30,554 bases of DNA from Silene noctiflora (GCA_009801015.1 VHZZ01023849.1:1-30554), one strand, 5' to 3'; positions 12,287 to 24,715 are shown, counted from the stretch's first letter. Program-made: numbers and translations. The notes: a model not told the origin generated them from the sequence alone.

Positions 12287-12323
12287 GATACCTATCCATA
12301 TAGAGATACCTATCCATATAGAG
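12287..12323. repeat. Tandem duplication of an 18-bp unit (two copies)
   Basis: The unit ATACCTATCCATATAGAG occurs at 12288-12305 and again at 12306-12323 with no mismatch; the G before each copy is also shared. The perfect identity suggests recent slippage or duplication. It is not within a recognised gene. Confidence 0.9.
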
Positions 12324-13030
12324 TCTCGTCCAAGGGTAACTAACTAGACAAAGATGAATCATCTCCTACTTAATTTTATGCAGAAGGAAGCAAAGCTGCT
12401 TTCCTCGGAATCTGACAAGCTACTTCTTCATTATAAAGTCTACTTAACAAATCCAAGGCAAACTAAGAGCCTTGTTTTTCTTGTTATTTTTACGCGATAC
12501 ACAAGGACTCGTGCTGAGAAGCCAAGTTTAGATATTCCCGCTGTCCTTTAACCATGGATGTCTTCATTACAATCTAGTGGATCTTGACTAGAATGAATGG
12601 TCATCTTTTTATTCTTCATGCACTCGTTCGCCACCCCGCTTGCGCGTTACATTGCTTTCTTTCCTTTGCTTATATTTAGAGCTTCTCCTTTGTTTTTTGT
12701 TGAATTTGAATCAGTCAGATCGCACCTTTACTGTTGTTAACTCAAGACCCAAGCTCCTGAAATCTGTACGGTCAAAGTATTTTTTTTTTTTATGTAGGCT
12801 CGGATCAGGGAACTTGCTATAACTAGACGCTTGAAGAAAAAGACTCTACTCGCGCGATATCGTATTCTTTTTGTTACTTAGTATTATCATTAAACATGCC
12901 ATTTAAGCAAGCTTTCGACTTTGGAGTAGCTCCGTGGGAAGCTCCTTATAAACACTTTAAAAAATCTTTAAAGAAATTCATTTCTTAATTTTAATCTCTT
13001 AATACGGCTTTGCATATATAGTGCATAATA
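12324..13030. other. Spacer with T-rich runs
   Basis: Holds two short plus-strand frames (12354-12551, 65 codons, ATG start; 12640-12822, TTG start) and a T run near 12780. No RNA gene pattern is seen. No gene is called. Confidence 0.6.
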
Positions 13031-13381
13031 ATGAAGGAAAGTCTTCCTGATAAAGATATGCGAGCACTTCTCGTTCTTGTTACAATGGAAGTTGCGATTC
13101 CATCTACTGCAGTTGATGCCGATCCAGGTTCTTGGTGGGACTATTCGAGATCGATCCTTTTGCTGTTCCATTTTGTTTTGTTACGAGCGCGTCTAGCTTT
13201 CCTGTGCTTTGGTAAAGCTTTCTCGCGGTTGAAGCTCACGAGAGAATTTAAGTGTGAGACCTTTTTTCCAAGTTACTCATTGATATTTGTCTGGGCTTCC
13301 CCCTTTCCTACGGGCCACACAGTTCTGTCTAAGGAAGCTCAGGTAGGTAGGGATATAAAAAAAATAAGTGCTTGGGCGTAA
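13031..13381 (+). CDS. Unassigned 116-codon open frame, probably not a gene
   Basis: This is the longest ATG-started frame in the window. The product has a charged start, a hydrophobic stretch at residues 12-24, a tryptophan pair at 35-36 and a second hydrophobic stretch at about 41-60 interrupted by two arginines, which weakens the case for a membrane helix. No standard plant mitochondrial protein is recognised. Frames of this length are expected by chance here. If real, it could be a species-specific chimeric mitochondrial ORF, but no borrowed segment of a known gene is visible. Confidence 0.15.
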   Translation: MKESLPDKDMRALLVLVTMEVAIPSTAVDADPGSWWDYSRSILLLFHFVLLRARLAFLCFGKAFSRLKLTREFKCETFFPSYSLIFVWASPFPTGHTVLSKEAQVGRDIKKISAWA

Positions 13382-13423
13382 GAGTTTAAGTTTTAGGAAA
13401 AGAGAAAAAAAAATGGATCACAA

Positions 13424-13484
13424 GAGGGTAGTTATACTTCGACTGAAAGGAGAGGGTCGAGTAGTCGAGTTCTTTCCCGGATGA
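13424..13484 (+). repeat. Two adjacent dispersed-repeat units
   Basis: Positions 13424-13442 match 29381-29399 at 17 of 19 bases, beginning with the 13-mer GAGGGTAGTTATA. Positions 13459-13484 match 19670-19695 at 23 of 26 bases, including the 14-mer GAGTAGTCGAGTTC. All copies are on the same strand. Two neighbouring units here are found separately elsewhere, which suggests shuffling of short repeats. Confidence 0.6.
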
Positions 13485-16400
13485 TACGTATCCTCCGCTT
13501 CATAATGACATGGTTCCTTATTATAGTACTTTCCGCTACGGCTCCTGAACTAGTTATAGTCTACGATGCGCTTGAATGAGCTTACCGTTCTCTCCCAAGA
13601 CAGGACAATGACTTGGCCTTGGATCTACCAACCCTTTTTGGGCACTTGACTTTGCCTTTTCTCCCGATCTTTTACTTGTAACTCTTACTGCCAGCTATTC
13701 TAATGTCTTCCCCGACTCCCTTTGTTTTGGGTTGAGTATAGTAACTGCCTCGAGCTTAAACCCACAAAGGAAAGAGCTTCTCAAACTTAAATATATATGC
13801 AGCTTCGTTTTTTTTTTTTTATCATAAAAGTTTTAAAGAAAGCCTAAGAAACCTCATTTGTATCTCTTTTTCGGCTAATACTTCCTTTTTTCTTGTTTAA
13901 CCGGTTAATCGCGGGAGGTGGCAACGTGCTATCCGATCAAGCTAGCCGACAAGTGATCGAGCCATATGTCAAGGGGAGTCGTCTCACAAGAATTCCCAGC
14001 TTTATTTGACCCCAACGTGCCCTCAAGAGTATACTGGGTATTTCCTGAAAGTTAAAGGAGGAAGTTAATCGGAAATATACCTTTTTGTGTAAAGGCCCCA
14101 TGTCCCAAGGGCAAGAAAGCTCTCTAGCCCTAAGCAGCATACTAAACTATTTTAAAACGTTAAGACATTATTGGTGCCCATAAACCACAAGCGTACGCAC
14201 CTGTCCCCTTTTTACTATAAAATAGGGATTCAGTGCCCATGTAGTGTCCACACCTTCAGACACATTTTACGAGGACCTTAGCTCTTTGTTTTCGCGATAA
14301 CCAAGACATAAAAGTAAGGCATTCCAGTCGATACGATATTGACATACCGACGGGTTGCTTCCTTCAAGGTCAAACCTAAGTAAAGAAGAGGCTTCGTCGA
14401 TCTACTTTACCTTGAAACGAATTAGGCCTTTGACCAACCTTCTTCCCCTAACCCTAAGTCAGCTGTTTACCTACGCGCTTTCGAGCCGCACTTTGGTTCC
14501 TAAACTCTGCTTTGCGAACCTAGTTACTTAATTTCAAAGATATTATATCACCACGGGAACCTTTAAAGCGAGAAATATTTACTATTCCATCATGGACACG
14601 GACTTTTTGATGACTTATCAACTTTCGGAAAAGGCGCCGTTACATTATTCTCAATACTCGAAAACCGAAGTAGATAGCATGCTTTGAATCTAAAGAAAAT
14701 AGATGCATTATGTCTTGTTGAATAGGTCTTTTTTCGCCAAATGGGGGCTGCGGGAATTGAATTCAAATATTCAAAAACCCCGCGAATGATTCAATCCTGG
14801 CTCGTTGAACTCCTTTTTCACTTCTTACTACGATCTTGTTACGATATCAAAGGAAAGGATTATTTCTAGATGAGAGGAAAGCTCCTTACCGTAAACCTTG
14901 AAGCCGACGCAGCCGTGTTCACAAAAAAAGCAGTCCCCCTAAAACCCAAAATGCTTTGAAAAATCGGGAATGAATCCTTTGGGAGGACCCTTGCAAAAAA
15001 AATTACTTAACCTATATCAACTATTTGGCAGCAGAAGGAAGTGAAGGATGAGCTTTCCACCTATCAACCATGATCTCCGCTTCGATCAGGGCCTACCCTG
15101 GAAAAGTTCGTTTAAAGTCAAAGTACGTAAAGTGCATTTATTAAATAGAGATCCGTTACCACAAGTCCCGAGCGAGGGCAAGGGCTGCGCCTCAGTCATA
15201 GTCGGAGCAATCTAGCTTGGCTCTTTGAGTTCGAACAAAGATAGGCAGTCACATTCATAGTATGATTAAGAATTAGTATTCTTTTAAGAAAAACCCCCTC
15301 CTCTAATGGTCTATGGTTCTTGAAATGGCTTGTCCAAAGAAGGCTTGTGCCTGCGTACTCATAACATTAAGGCTATCCGCCAGCTATAAAGAGCGGTGGT
15401 CGAAGTCCTTTTTTTTCCATCCCGCTCAAAGCTAAAACAGCCACAACTGCCCCTTAGGGTTAAGCAAACAGATATTGGATGCCATTCCTAATGGTCTCCG
15501 GATCTCAACGCGGGCAATCTAATTCAACAGTTCAGAATCGGTTCGTATTAACCTGAGCGAGGATCTTCGTGCACTCGCTGCTAGCGTTGAAGGGTGGCTC
15601 CGTGCTTCCTCTTGTCATATATGAACAATGCTACGCTTCAATCGGCGAATTTCCCTCTTTTTGGCTTTTAAATTGAGCATTGAGCAAGGAAAAGAGCTTA
15701 CCCGCATGTTACCAGGATCGTGTATTAAAAGTCTGGCTCTTACCGGCTCTCCAACGAGCGGCTTCTTGCCTTAGGTCCAATCTATTAACGGTAAAAACAA
15801 GTAAGCGAAGAGAAGGAAAAAGAAGCAATCTTCGGACCCTATATACAGCATACGCTTCTATTTAAGCTCCTTCTTCATCGGCAGCATCGGCATCAGCGGA
15901 AGCTTACGACCTTGAGTCTTAAAACCCAAGCGTGCTTAGTGGACTGTTACCTTTAAAGAAAACAGGAGGGAAGAGAAATAAAACCTTTTATTCGCACTTG
16001 CTTTTGGCTCTTGACCCCCTGAGGTCTCGTTTTTAAACCGAAAAATCTCGCATTCTTTGAAAATCTTCGTTGAAAAAAGTATCCTTTCCTTCCTAAACGG
16101 TATCTTCAAGTCTAATGTGTTAAGCAAATGGTATATCTTCTATGAATCTTTTTTTTTGTTCTTTTATATGTCAATTAAATGTATAATTTTCTGTTGATAT
16201 TTTTATAAAAAGTGCTTTTTTACTTTGTAGTTTGCGTTTAGGGCTTAGCTTTAGTTGGCCCTTACTTCCTTCTGATCCTGTATCAAGTTCATTTATGTCC
16301 TGCCCCTTTCTTAGACTAAGGGCATACAAAGCTCCTCTGCTCGGGAAGAACCCTCTTGTTTGACGCACTTTATCCTTTCGTATCCTTTACTCGCCCTATC

Positions 16401-16568
16401 AGCAAAGAGAGGACCTCATGTGAAAACATGCTCGCGAAGGATATTTTTTTAGTAATCTATTCGATCCAACACAAATCGCGGTACTGTCTCTCCTTTCTTT
16501 TTTCTTTATTTATAGTATATAATAGTGTAAAGTTAGTATGTATCTAATTGGAAACTAAGTGAAGCAAA
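13485..16568. other. Spacer, no recognisable gene
   Basis: Only frames under 70 codons on either strand. A long T run lies near 13808-13820. The sequence around 14480-14500 superficially recalls a group II intron domain V but lacks its paired arms. Nothing else was found. Confidence 0.6.
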
Positions 16569-16577
16569 CGTAAGAGA
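16569..16577 (+). promoter_or_regulatory. Candidate mitochondrial promoter nonanucleotide CGTAAGAGA
   Basis: The sequence CGTAAGAGA matches exactly the CRTAAGAGA conserved nonanucleotide of dicot mitochondrial promoters, where the phage-type RNA polymerase usually initiates within the final bases. The upstream 30 bp are moderately AT-rich, as expected. No gene is recognisable in the following 4 kb, and a single nine-base match is weak evidence in 30 kb, so activity is uncertain. Confidence 0.25.
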
Positions 16578-19500
16578 TTTTTGTGGATGAAAAGCCAAGC
16601 ATAGTTCCTGTGTTGAAGGTGAATACTCGTATAAAAGACGGCCCCTAACTTTTTATGCGCTGCTTTACATGGATTAGATATTACATCAGAAGAGAAGAAA
16701 GGTTTTAAGCTTTATTCAGTAGCTTAATACTTTTTTAGATAGGCTTACCTTAATAAAAACTGAAAAGGTCATCAAACAGCACTTTTTAATATTTCTGATT
16801 AGGATTGTTATATTTTAGGGATTGGTCCGATAAAAAACCTCCTTAGAAATAATTTTCTATCTCACGTCTAACTCTAACGAACAGCTAGTTCGCCAACAGC
16901 TAGCTCTAACCCGTTCGGTACGTTAACACCCTACTCACTGCGCCTATATTCTGTTCTAATTACTCGATCCAGAAAACGGTATCAAATAGGTGCACTACTT
17001 CTCTTATTCTATTGTTTGTTCGTTTTGATAAAGTCGCTTGATGGCGCAAATCCTCGGTAAATTATAACTTTACTCTTGTCTTTTGCGGCGAAATAGCATA
17101 AATTCTATATACAAATTAAGAGGAATTAAGTATCATATATAACAAGAAGTCCGATTTTCAAAGATAAATTACTTAGAGAGGTATGCTCGCATTAAACTGG
17201 AATAGAAGTTTTTTTTTTCAGGAGACTTCCGCTTTTGGATGCTTCTCTTTACGGGTCTTTTAGACACTAATACGTTTCTCACCACTATCACTAGATGTTT
17301 AATAACTGCCTTATTTTGTTTTTGTATTCCGGTTGCACCATTCATATACTCTAAAGCAAGAGTAAGCGGCGGTCAGTAAGCTATAGTACTCATATTTTTG
17401 AGTTAGATTATTTCCGGAAAAGAACTCCTTTGTCTGCTTAAGAAGCTTCCTGCCGTGTTGTGGGAAGCTGCTAATTATAATATAGAAAAAAGCACGATAA
17501 GTAAGTTATGTGTGAGATGATAACTTCTGGTTGACCTTAGAATACAGCTTGTTCGCTTCTCAGCTCCACTTCCCCCCCTACTACTTTAGTTTTTTATATT
17601 GGGATTTAGTTGTGAAATTTGAATGAATATTATATAGAATACTTATATTACGGATTTGCAAGAACGATCGGAGTCCCGAAGCGCATTAGATATTCTTAGA
17701 GTAGAATTCATGAGACGGAGCCCGCTGTTAGATTAGAGTAGGCTGTGTTTAAAATTGACATCAAAGTAACAGTTACCCATACAACAATATCCTAGCTCGT
17801 TTAGTAACTTCTACTAAGGCCCTACTTGAAATCGTCTACCCTATATCTAAGTGAGGCTGGCATCACTTTCCAGTCTACAATTCCGAGAATTCCTTAAGGC
17901 ATCTTCTTTTTTTAGCTTCAGCCAAAGTAAGTCTAAGAAAAAAAATTCAGTATACAATTATAGTAAGTAAGAGTAATTGATTGAATCGTAAGACAGCTTA
18001 CGAGTTAATGTTTTATGTTAAATTGGCTTTATAAATTCTAAAGGTTTACACGGTGAAAAGGATTTGGCTTTACTAGTCCTAGATGGGAATAGAGGCTTTC
18101 TGCTCACATATTAACATGATAGAACCCGAGATAGGAGCAGCTTCTTTTAGTTTAGAAGATATAGGATAGTTGGGTTCTCCAGACAAAGACTTGTGACTTA
18201 GATTTAAATAATTTAATTCTTCTTTTTCATTAGCCAAAGCAGCAGGTAGGACTGGACTCATTTCATTTATCTCTTTGCCAGGTAAGTCTCATCTGATCAA
18301 TCAAATCATATATCTGAATTAGCAAGTATTAGCATTATTATAGGAGAGTAGCTTGGTTGGCGGTTGGTTTCATTCTTTCCTATTATTCTTAAGTAGCATC
18401 AGATTCATCAACAATCGAAAATAGACCAGTTAAAATCTTATTAAGCTCCGAAGGCTCATAAACCCACTAATACAGTAAACTGGAACTATCCCATCTTAGA
18501 CTTATAGGTCATAGAATCATCTGCTCGTCAACAAACTCTCTCATACTCAACGGAGTTTCTCTTTCTCATACATCCTCTATTTCTTTTTTAACTGCGGGCG
18601 CTTCCCTACTTTATTTTGATGCGCCCGCCCTCATTTACTGAGTCTGATATAATATAAAAGAAAGGTTCCGAGCAAAAGTAATCTCTAAAATGTTAAGAAT
18701 GACGGGCCGCCTATGTTGCTGTGGACGAGTTAGGATAGAAACTCTTTCTTTTCAAGTGGAATAATGCGAGTTAATTTCGTATAAAGAGTCCCACAAAAGA
18801 GGCCTCTTTTTTACTCACTTAGAAATTGCCAGAAAAGACGAAGACTCGGGAAAGAAATGGTTTAAACTTTAAATTGTAAGTATCCTCTTTGTTTAATTAT
18901 TTTTTTGTTTACCGCTACTAGCGGTATAGCACTTTCCATACCTAATTTGTACTACTCTGTATAAGACCTACTCGAGAACTACTACTCCTAGCTATATCTA
19001 TTACACTCGTCGCCCCATTCATTACTCTCATGCTACCCGTCATCTATAAGGAAACCACCACCAAAAGGAAGGAGACTAATGGCTGACGTTTAGTTTACTG
19101 CGATCGATAAATACGTACATACAAGAAGGAATGCCTCTAAGTGAGAAGAGTTACCAGCGAACAACTCCTCCTTTAATACATAATAGTAAGAGGACTACTG
19201 CTCCAGTCTTGGTGAGATAGTAGACTTATGATTTGCTGCTTTGCTATAAAAGAAGAGTTAAAATACAAGGTGAGCTTTCGAGACAAGGTAAGTAGTTAGT
19301 TATGCCCACTAGAGAAGATCTCCTCTTGTTCAGAAAGATTTTTTTTTTTCACTTTTTTACTTATAGGGCGAGTTATCTTTTTCTTCTTCTAAAAAAGGAT
19401 ATCAAATAAATCATGATGCAAATCTCTGGGCAGTACGCTTAAAAGGTGAGACTTTTTTGTCCACGCTTTAAGCTGAGGGGTATGATTAGAATTCTGATTC

Positions 19501-19669
19501 TAATGCGAGTTGAAAATTAGTTTGCTTTTGCTGCCCCCAAAAAGAGTTGCTATTAACACCGCTTACGTATTTCTAATTATATTTAGATTCCCTTCTGTCT
19601 CTTTCTCTAAGGAAGCTAAGAAGCACTTTATTTTGAACAAGTCACAATGTTAAAGCCCACGAAAGAATT
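16578..19669. other. AT-rich spacer downstream of the promoter-like site
   Basis: Contains an imperfect duplication of AACAGCTAG (about 16881-16904) and many short homopolymers. No frame above 60 codons deserves note and no RNA gene is seen within 3 kb of the promoter-like motif. Confidence 0.6.
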
Positions 19670-19695
19670 GAGTAGTCGAGTTCATTTACGGATGA
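19670..19695 (+). repeat. Dispersed repeat, second copy of 13459-13484
   Basis: It shares GAGTAGTCGAGTTC exactly and CGGATGA near the end with the copy at 13459-13484; three of 26 positions differ. The flanks are unrelated. Confidence 0.6.
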
Positions 19696-20469
19696 GGCGG
19701 ATTCTGTCTTCCAATTCCAGAGGATAAGGATCCTTTTGCTCTTACTGATGAGGCTAGCTTACTGATGCATGTTCCTATCTATACGCAGAATGTAATTTTT
19801 TTCCTTTTTTACTTAAGCAGCAAAATGAACCCTTTAACTAGCTCAAATTAGAACCATAGGGTAAGAACATAACATAATGTTGGCACGTCGAATGTGCTTT
19901 GACATCCGAACATCTGAAGAGGGAATATCGCCCAAGTTAGGTAGGCCTCGACGTAGTCGGTTTGGGATCGACGATTCCTTCTAAATCTCCTCCGGGTGTG
20001 ATAGAGCCAATTGCTGCAGTGGCTTTCTTAAAACTAATAAAGAAGATCAAAATCAAACGATTTGACCAATTGAGGCTTATAATGTTCCTTAAACAAAGGA
20101 ATTTGGGACTGATCCACATACATTTTTTTTAAGGTCGGCAAAGAAGTAGATTAATTAGGAGAGGAAACGAAACCTGGTACTTAGATTCCTTACTACCCAA
20201 TTAGAAATTGAAAGCTTGTTCTTTGAATCAGCTTTAGCTGCAAGATCAGTATCATCAGGCGCTGCTGCTGAAAGAAGAGAAGTGAGCATTAGTATAGAAT
20301 GTAAGTACAGGTTCTACAATTACACAAGAAAGAAGGGCTCCACACTAGTGCTTTTCGCACAAAAGCATGTAAAACTGGGCGAACCTTTTATGATTCTTCT
20401 GGCTCCTATCCTATGTTTGAAGTCCTGTTAGACTTTTGTTATGGCATGGCGCGGTGATATGGCTCGATC
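19696..20469. other. Spacer, no recognisable gene
   Basis: Two overlapping-size small frames occur (minus 19937-20119; plus 20216-20431, TTG start). Neither resembles a known protein. Confidence 0.55.
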
Positions 20470-20537
20470 GAGACTTTGTGGTCTCTCGGTGTAACAGTCT
20501 TCTTCAAATATGAAATTTATTTTACTCGAGACCACAA
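20470..20537 (+). repeat. Overlapping alternative hairpins
   Basis: GTCTC at 20481-20485 can pair with GAGAC at 20470-20474 (six-base loop). Alternatively, TTGTGGTCTC (20476-20485) can pair over ten bases with GAGACCACAA (20528-20537). The two folds are mutually exclusive. This layout resembles attenuator-like switching, but no leader peptide or downstream gene is recognised and chance is a fair explanation. Confidence 0.4.
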
Positions 20538-20922
20538 TACGTAGGTGGATCTTTGTAAAATAAAAGTGCTTTGTCCCTTACTCTAGCCTCTTCACCCGGT
20601 AGCAAAAGTAGCAATAGCTGGCGCAGGACTGATTGAAAAGAAGGATAGGCGGAGTATCAAAGATAAGAGAATTTACTATGTCACGCAAACAGGCTTCGGA
20701 TGTAAGCTTCCTTGGCGGGTTCGTCTTTCGATACCCTCGACCCCTATTCTTTTTTCTTTCTCTTGCTTTCAGCGATGTCTTCGTTTGCCAACCCAACCCC
20801 CCGCTCGTTGCATTAACTCGAATTGGTTTCTTGCCTCCAGCAGCTTGCTTTCGACGAGCTGCCTTTCCTGTTCACAGAAGAAGCAGATGCGTTCGAGGAG
20901 GTTCCTCTGATCGAAGAAAAGA
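20538..20922. other. Spacer with an overlapping pair of small open frames
   Basis: A plus-strand frame (20633-20926, TTG start, first ATG at 20678) and a minus-strand frame (20578-20796) overlap. The plus product is hydrophobic in its middle and arginine-rich at its end. No family is recognised and no gene is called. Confidence 0.5.
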
Positions 20923-21258
20923 ATGACCCGGCATAACCGCTACTTTTTCCTCGATAGGATGCACGGGAAGAATGAGTCTCTCATGTTCGCACGCAACTCC
21001 TCTCTTTGACAGTCTTCGCTTCTCCCCCTAATGGTCGAGATATTTCATAACCAAAGGGGCCTTGACAAGTCTGGTACGCCTCATCTCTAACACGGGAATC
21101 AAGGGAACGAGCGTAGTCTCATGTTTTGTGAAGAATCTCGGCTGCCATTCCTACCCAACAAAACCTAGATTTGACGTCTTGTATTAAGGGTCAGCTTCCC
21201 TTAGCATACAATTGAAAGAAAGGCCCGCCATAACCGCATCTTCTTCAACAAGATGGAC
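20923..21258 (+). repeat. Pair of degenerate repeats around CATAACCGC
   Basis: Near 20930-20975 and again near 21217-21258 the order is a CCCG-type block, CATAACCGC, a T/C-rich stretch and then GATG with AC and AAG following. Identity is patchy outside the nine-base core, so this may be an old duplication or partly coincidence. No gene family is recognised in either copy. Confidence 0.3.
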
Positions 21259-24200
21259 AGAAGAGTTCGTTTAACCACCTCCATCCTCTCATTAGCGTGC
21301 AAGTCCCTAAAGAAGCAAAAGGCTACTAGTACGTGTCCTATTCTTAATTTGTGAAGTTGAGGGTATAGAGTGATAAGCCGCATGTCTCTTTCCGTATGGC
21401 TGAAGAACTGTCCCTGCATGCCAATTATGTGATCAAAGAGTTGCTCGAGTCAGCTATAGGACTATAAAATTAGATTCCCTCGGGGAATTGGTCGAGCCAA
21501 AAGCATCCCCTCTTCCGTGCGCTCTTCTCATAAATGATCTTACTTAATTTGGAAGAATGGGACAATAAGACAATTGCGCTTCCTTTAAGAAAGGGGTGGG
21601 ACGGGCCGCATAAAAAAAATTCCCTTGTTAAGGAAAGATATTTGTCGGATGCGTATATTAAGGGTGAGCTTTACTGGTGGGCCAAGTTCACTTCGCTCCT
21701 GCTTGCATTCGAAGATTAAAGAAACCACGTGAGATAGGACTCCCAAAAGGACAATGGCTCCAGTTTTAAGCGGAAATCACATCTAAATGAGTTTTGTTAC
21801 CTCTCACTCCCTCCTCAAAGCAGGATGCAGGTGGGTAGGTAGGTTGGACGAACGAGCAGCCGCTCGCACTCAAGCTTTGCATGCCCCCACCGGGTTCTTG
21901 AATTTTGGTAGTTTTTTTTTCATTAGCGCTAGTAAGGGGATCTTTACACTCGAGAAAAAAAAAAGTCAGTGAGACGAAGGCGCAGACATCCGCTTCAGTA
22001 TGGGACTTTTCTCTTCTTCCCCGCGAGCTACCCGTGAGATTGAGAGAGTAATACCCTAAACTTAAGGTAAGGCTTTGGCTTTGACCCTGCGCTAGCTGAA
22101 AAAGTTAATGGGTCCCCTCTTCGCTACCGCTTGAGCCCTTTAATCAGTACTGTTCGAGCCAACTTCTGTCTCGGTGAATGCCTTATGAACAGACCCTATC
22201 CTATAGTAAACATCTTTTATTATGCCAGTTTATCCCTTGTATTTAAGGGTTCCGTTGGTGGAGAATCTTTCTACCTGGTTTTGGAAGACCCGTTCCTCGC
22301 GTGTCTATAAACCGCCGGCTGCTTCATTGGCTGCATCCGTTCGATTTGCATCTTCGACCACATGCTTGCTTCGTCAGTAGGAGCTTTCCCAGCGAGTAGA
22401 AATCATATTTATGAGTTATGTATGAGATCCGCTTAATACACGGGGTATAGGCATAGTAAATGGTATTTGAACCGCCCTTGCCTTTCAAGAAGAGCTTGAT
22501 CTCGGTAACCAAGGGTCGCACAATCACAATGAGCCCTGAAAAACCGGCTTAAAAGGCGGACTCAGTCAAAAGATTAAGCGGATTTATTCCTCTCATGATT
22601 GGTTTAGAGAGATTCTTCCAATTCCTTTCCCCTATGGTCCGGGAGGGAAAGGTCGAGCCTAACTTAACTTGAGTAAAGTAAAGCTTACTTTTTTTTATAA
22701 ACGGGGGCGGTTCCCAATTTCTCTGTCCGATGGGGCAGCTGCTGCTATAGAAGTAGCTGCGGGTGAGTGAAACCAATTAACCAAAGAATCGGGAACCAGC
22801 CTATAACTATGCCGGGTCGGCCACAAAAGTCAACTGTTGTTTTCTCAAATCCTTATTGAAAAGGTCGAATGACGAAAAATTCTCCGGTCAAAGCATAAAA
22901 AAAAAAGCTTCGACCAAATCTGCTTCTGCAGACTAATTGCGCATTATCCCGGTTAAGCATAAACCACCAGCTCGCTCCTCTATATGATAGTAAGATATGA
23001 AATTCATTTTCCATTTATCTTTTTTCTACTTCTCTTTACAGAGTTCCTCCGTTTTAGGCCATTGGAAACAGCGCAAAGTAAAAATTAAATTGTAAATGTA
23101 TAACTTAAAGTCTAAGAAGAAGTCTTCAACCTATTATATTTAGTAAACCTGCGACACCTTCTTTGAGAAGAGCAGACATACTGGTTGGATCTTTTACATT
23201 TAGAATTCCTCCTTCCCTCTCTTCTTTAATGGTCCCAAGGGGTTGCATGTTCTTAGCCGGCACTTAGACAGAGATCTCAAACTCCATAAACAAGGAAAAA
23301 AGAACATCGCTTAGCAATCCGAGAACTCAGATGATATCGCAAGTTGAAGACCCTGCTTCTTATATTATTTTTTCCTATATCATAAGTAAAGTAAGATCTA
23401 CTTTGGCACGTCCGGTAACTCCATTTCGAATCCCCTATTCTTACAATAATCAAAATCTACTTGCGCCTCTTATACTGACAGTGTTCACAGGATCCGTTTC
23501 ACACCTTATTATATTATCTTTCTCCCCTAAGCCGAACCCGCCTTATTCTCCTTCTCGCTACTGGATTACTATCTTTTGGGACCTTGGGGCTAATAGTTAA
23601 CAAGCAGGGGTCTTTGTCTTCTTGCTGCCTCGTCTCGTTGGAGCTTAGCAATGGAACTACGCCCCACGGCCTTGATCCTTTAAGCGGCTAATGTGGGCGC
23701 GGACGGAAAAGAAACTACCTTTTGGTCCGATAACCTATTAATTTCGATGAACCCTGGAGCAATGTAGCTCTCACGATTGTCATCGCTCGATCATACTAAG
23801 CTGCCATGGCAAAGCAACTTTTACCCGAGCCAAGCTGCACTGGACGAAAGATCTTTCACTTCGGACTCGGATCCACCAGTTGCTTTCGCCTTACCCTTTG
23901 AATTGGTCTTTGTCCCAATTGTCTCTGCGGAGTACCTTTCCTCCGCCTTACTCAGGCTGGACCAACCCAACTTCAAGCTCACTCCCATATTCTTGGGGTA
24001 GATAAATTAGGATTCTTTTTTGTGTTACTAAGGTCTTACCGATCATCAAAAAGAGCAGCTAAGCATCATTGGCTTGGTCAGCATTGATTTACCATCTTTC
24101 GACCTTGGCAGTCAATGTCCCGCTCTCCCGACCAACTACCTAAGACTGCGCAAGAAAAGAAAGGAGTTCTCGTTTTCTTTCGGGATTTGGTCCGAGCTCT

Positions 24201-24703
24201 GAGATAGCTTCCTACGCATTACGCACCCGTTCGTCACTTTGTTCCCAACCAACTCTCAGTCAAAGCACCCTTCTTTGTTCTAGATTGAACTTGCTAGACA
24301 GACCCTTGTGCCCTATCTATCATTAAGCATTAAGGCTAACCAAGGCGTGCCGGCATCTTACTTTTCGAATGCCCGAGATCCAACTTCTGTTATTGACCTG
24401 ACGAATGGGCCGAGATTAAAGAAGGTAGGATCGAAAGAAAAAAGACACCTTGCTTCACCAGCCCTCTTATTTGACCCCTCACTTAATTAGAAGCTTGTCT
24501 TAGCTTAGGCTTTGAGATTGACTTTCAATTACCTAAGCAACCGAGATAATCTCCCGAGTCCTATGTGATCTATTCTGGTGCCACGAGAGCAGGATAGAGG
24601 TGAGATGCATTACGTACGCTGCTTAAGTCAAGTCTTGTTATGTTCTTAAACCGCTGAAGTGAAGGCAAATGAGATCATAAACTAAAAAAAAAAGACGGGT
24701 TTT
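21259..24703. other. Spacer, slightly GC-richer, no recognisable gene apart from the listed open frame
   Basis: This stretch includes the 89-codon frame listed separately (23331-23600) and a 74-codon TTG frame at 23777-24001. No tRNA T-arm pattern, rRNA word or exon is recognised. Confidence 0.55.
23331..23600 (+). CDS. Unassigned 89-codon open frame with one hydrophobic segment
   Basis: An ATG-started frame whose product has a hydrophobic stretch at about residues 43-64 (LLAPLILTVFTGSVSHLIIL) that could span a membrane, then a proline- and serine-rich tail. I compared it mentally with nad, cox and atp membrane subunits and found no match. T-rich DNA readily yields hydrophobic translations, so this is weak. 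Confidence 0.12.
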   Translation: MISQVEDPASYIIFSYIISKVRSTLARPVTPFRIPYSYNNQNLLAPLILTVFTGSVSHLIILSFSPKPNPPYSPSRYWITIFWDLGANS

Positions 24704-24715
24704 GCAGCATGCTGC
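24704..24715. repeat. Perfect 12-bp palindrome
   Basis: GCAGCATGCTGC is self-complementary and stands in an otherwise AT-rich spacer. It is short enough to occur by chance and is recorded only as a fold-back site. Confidence 0.5.

Noticed and set aside
14480..14510. GAGCCGCAC-like word resembling group II intron domain V.
   Set aside because: The complementary arm and the GAAA loop expected of domain V are absent, and no exon flanks it.
20633..20926. Plus-strand 97-codon frame with an arginine-rich end, considered as a possible ribosomal protein.
   Set aside because: TTG start, no ribosomal protein motif recognised, and an equally open minus-strand frame overlaps it.
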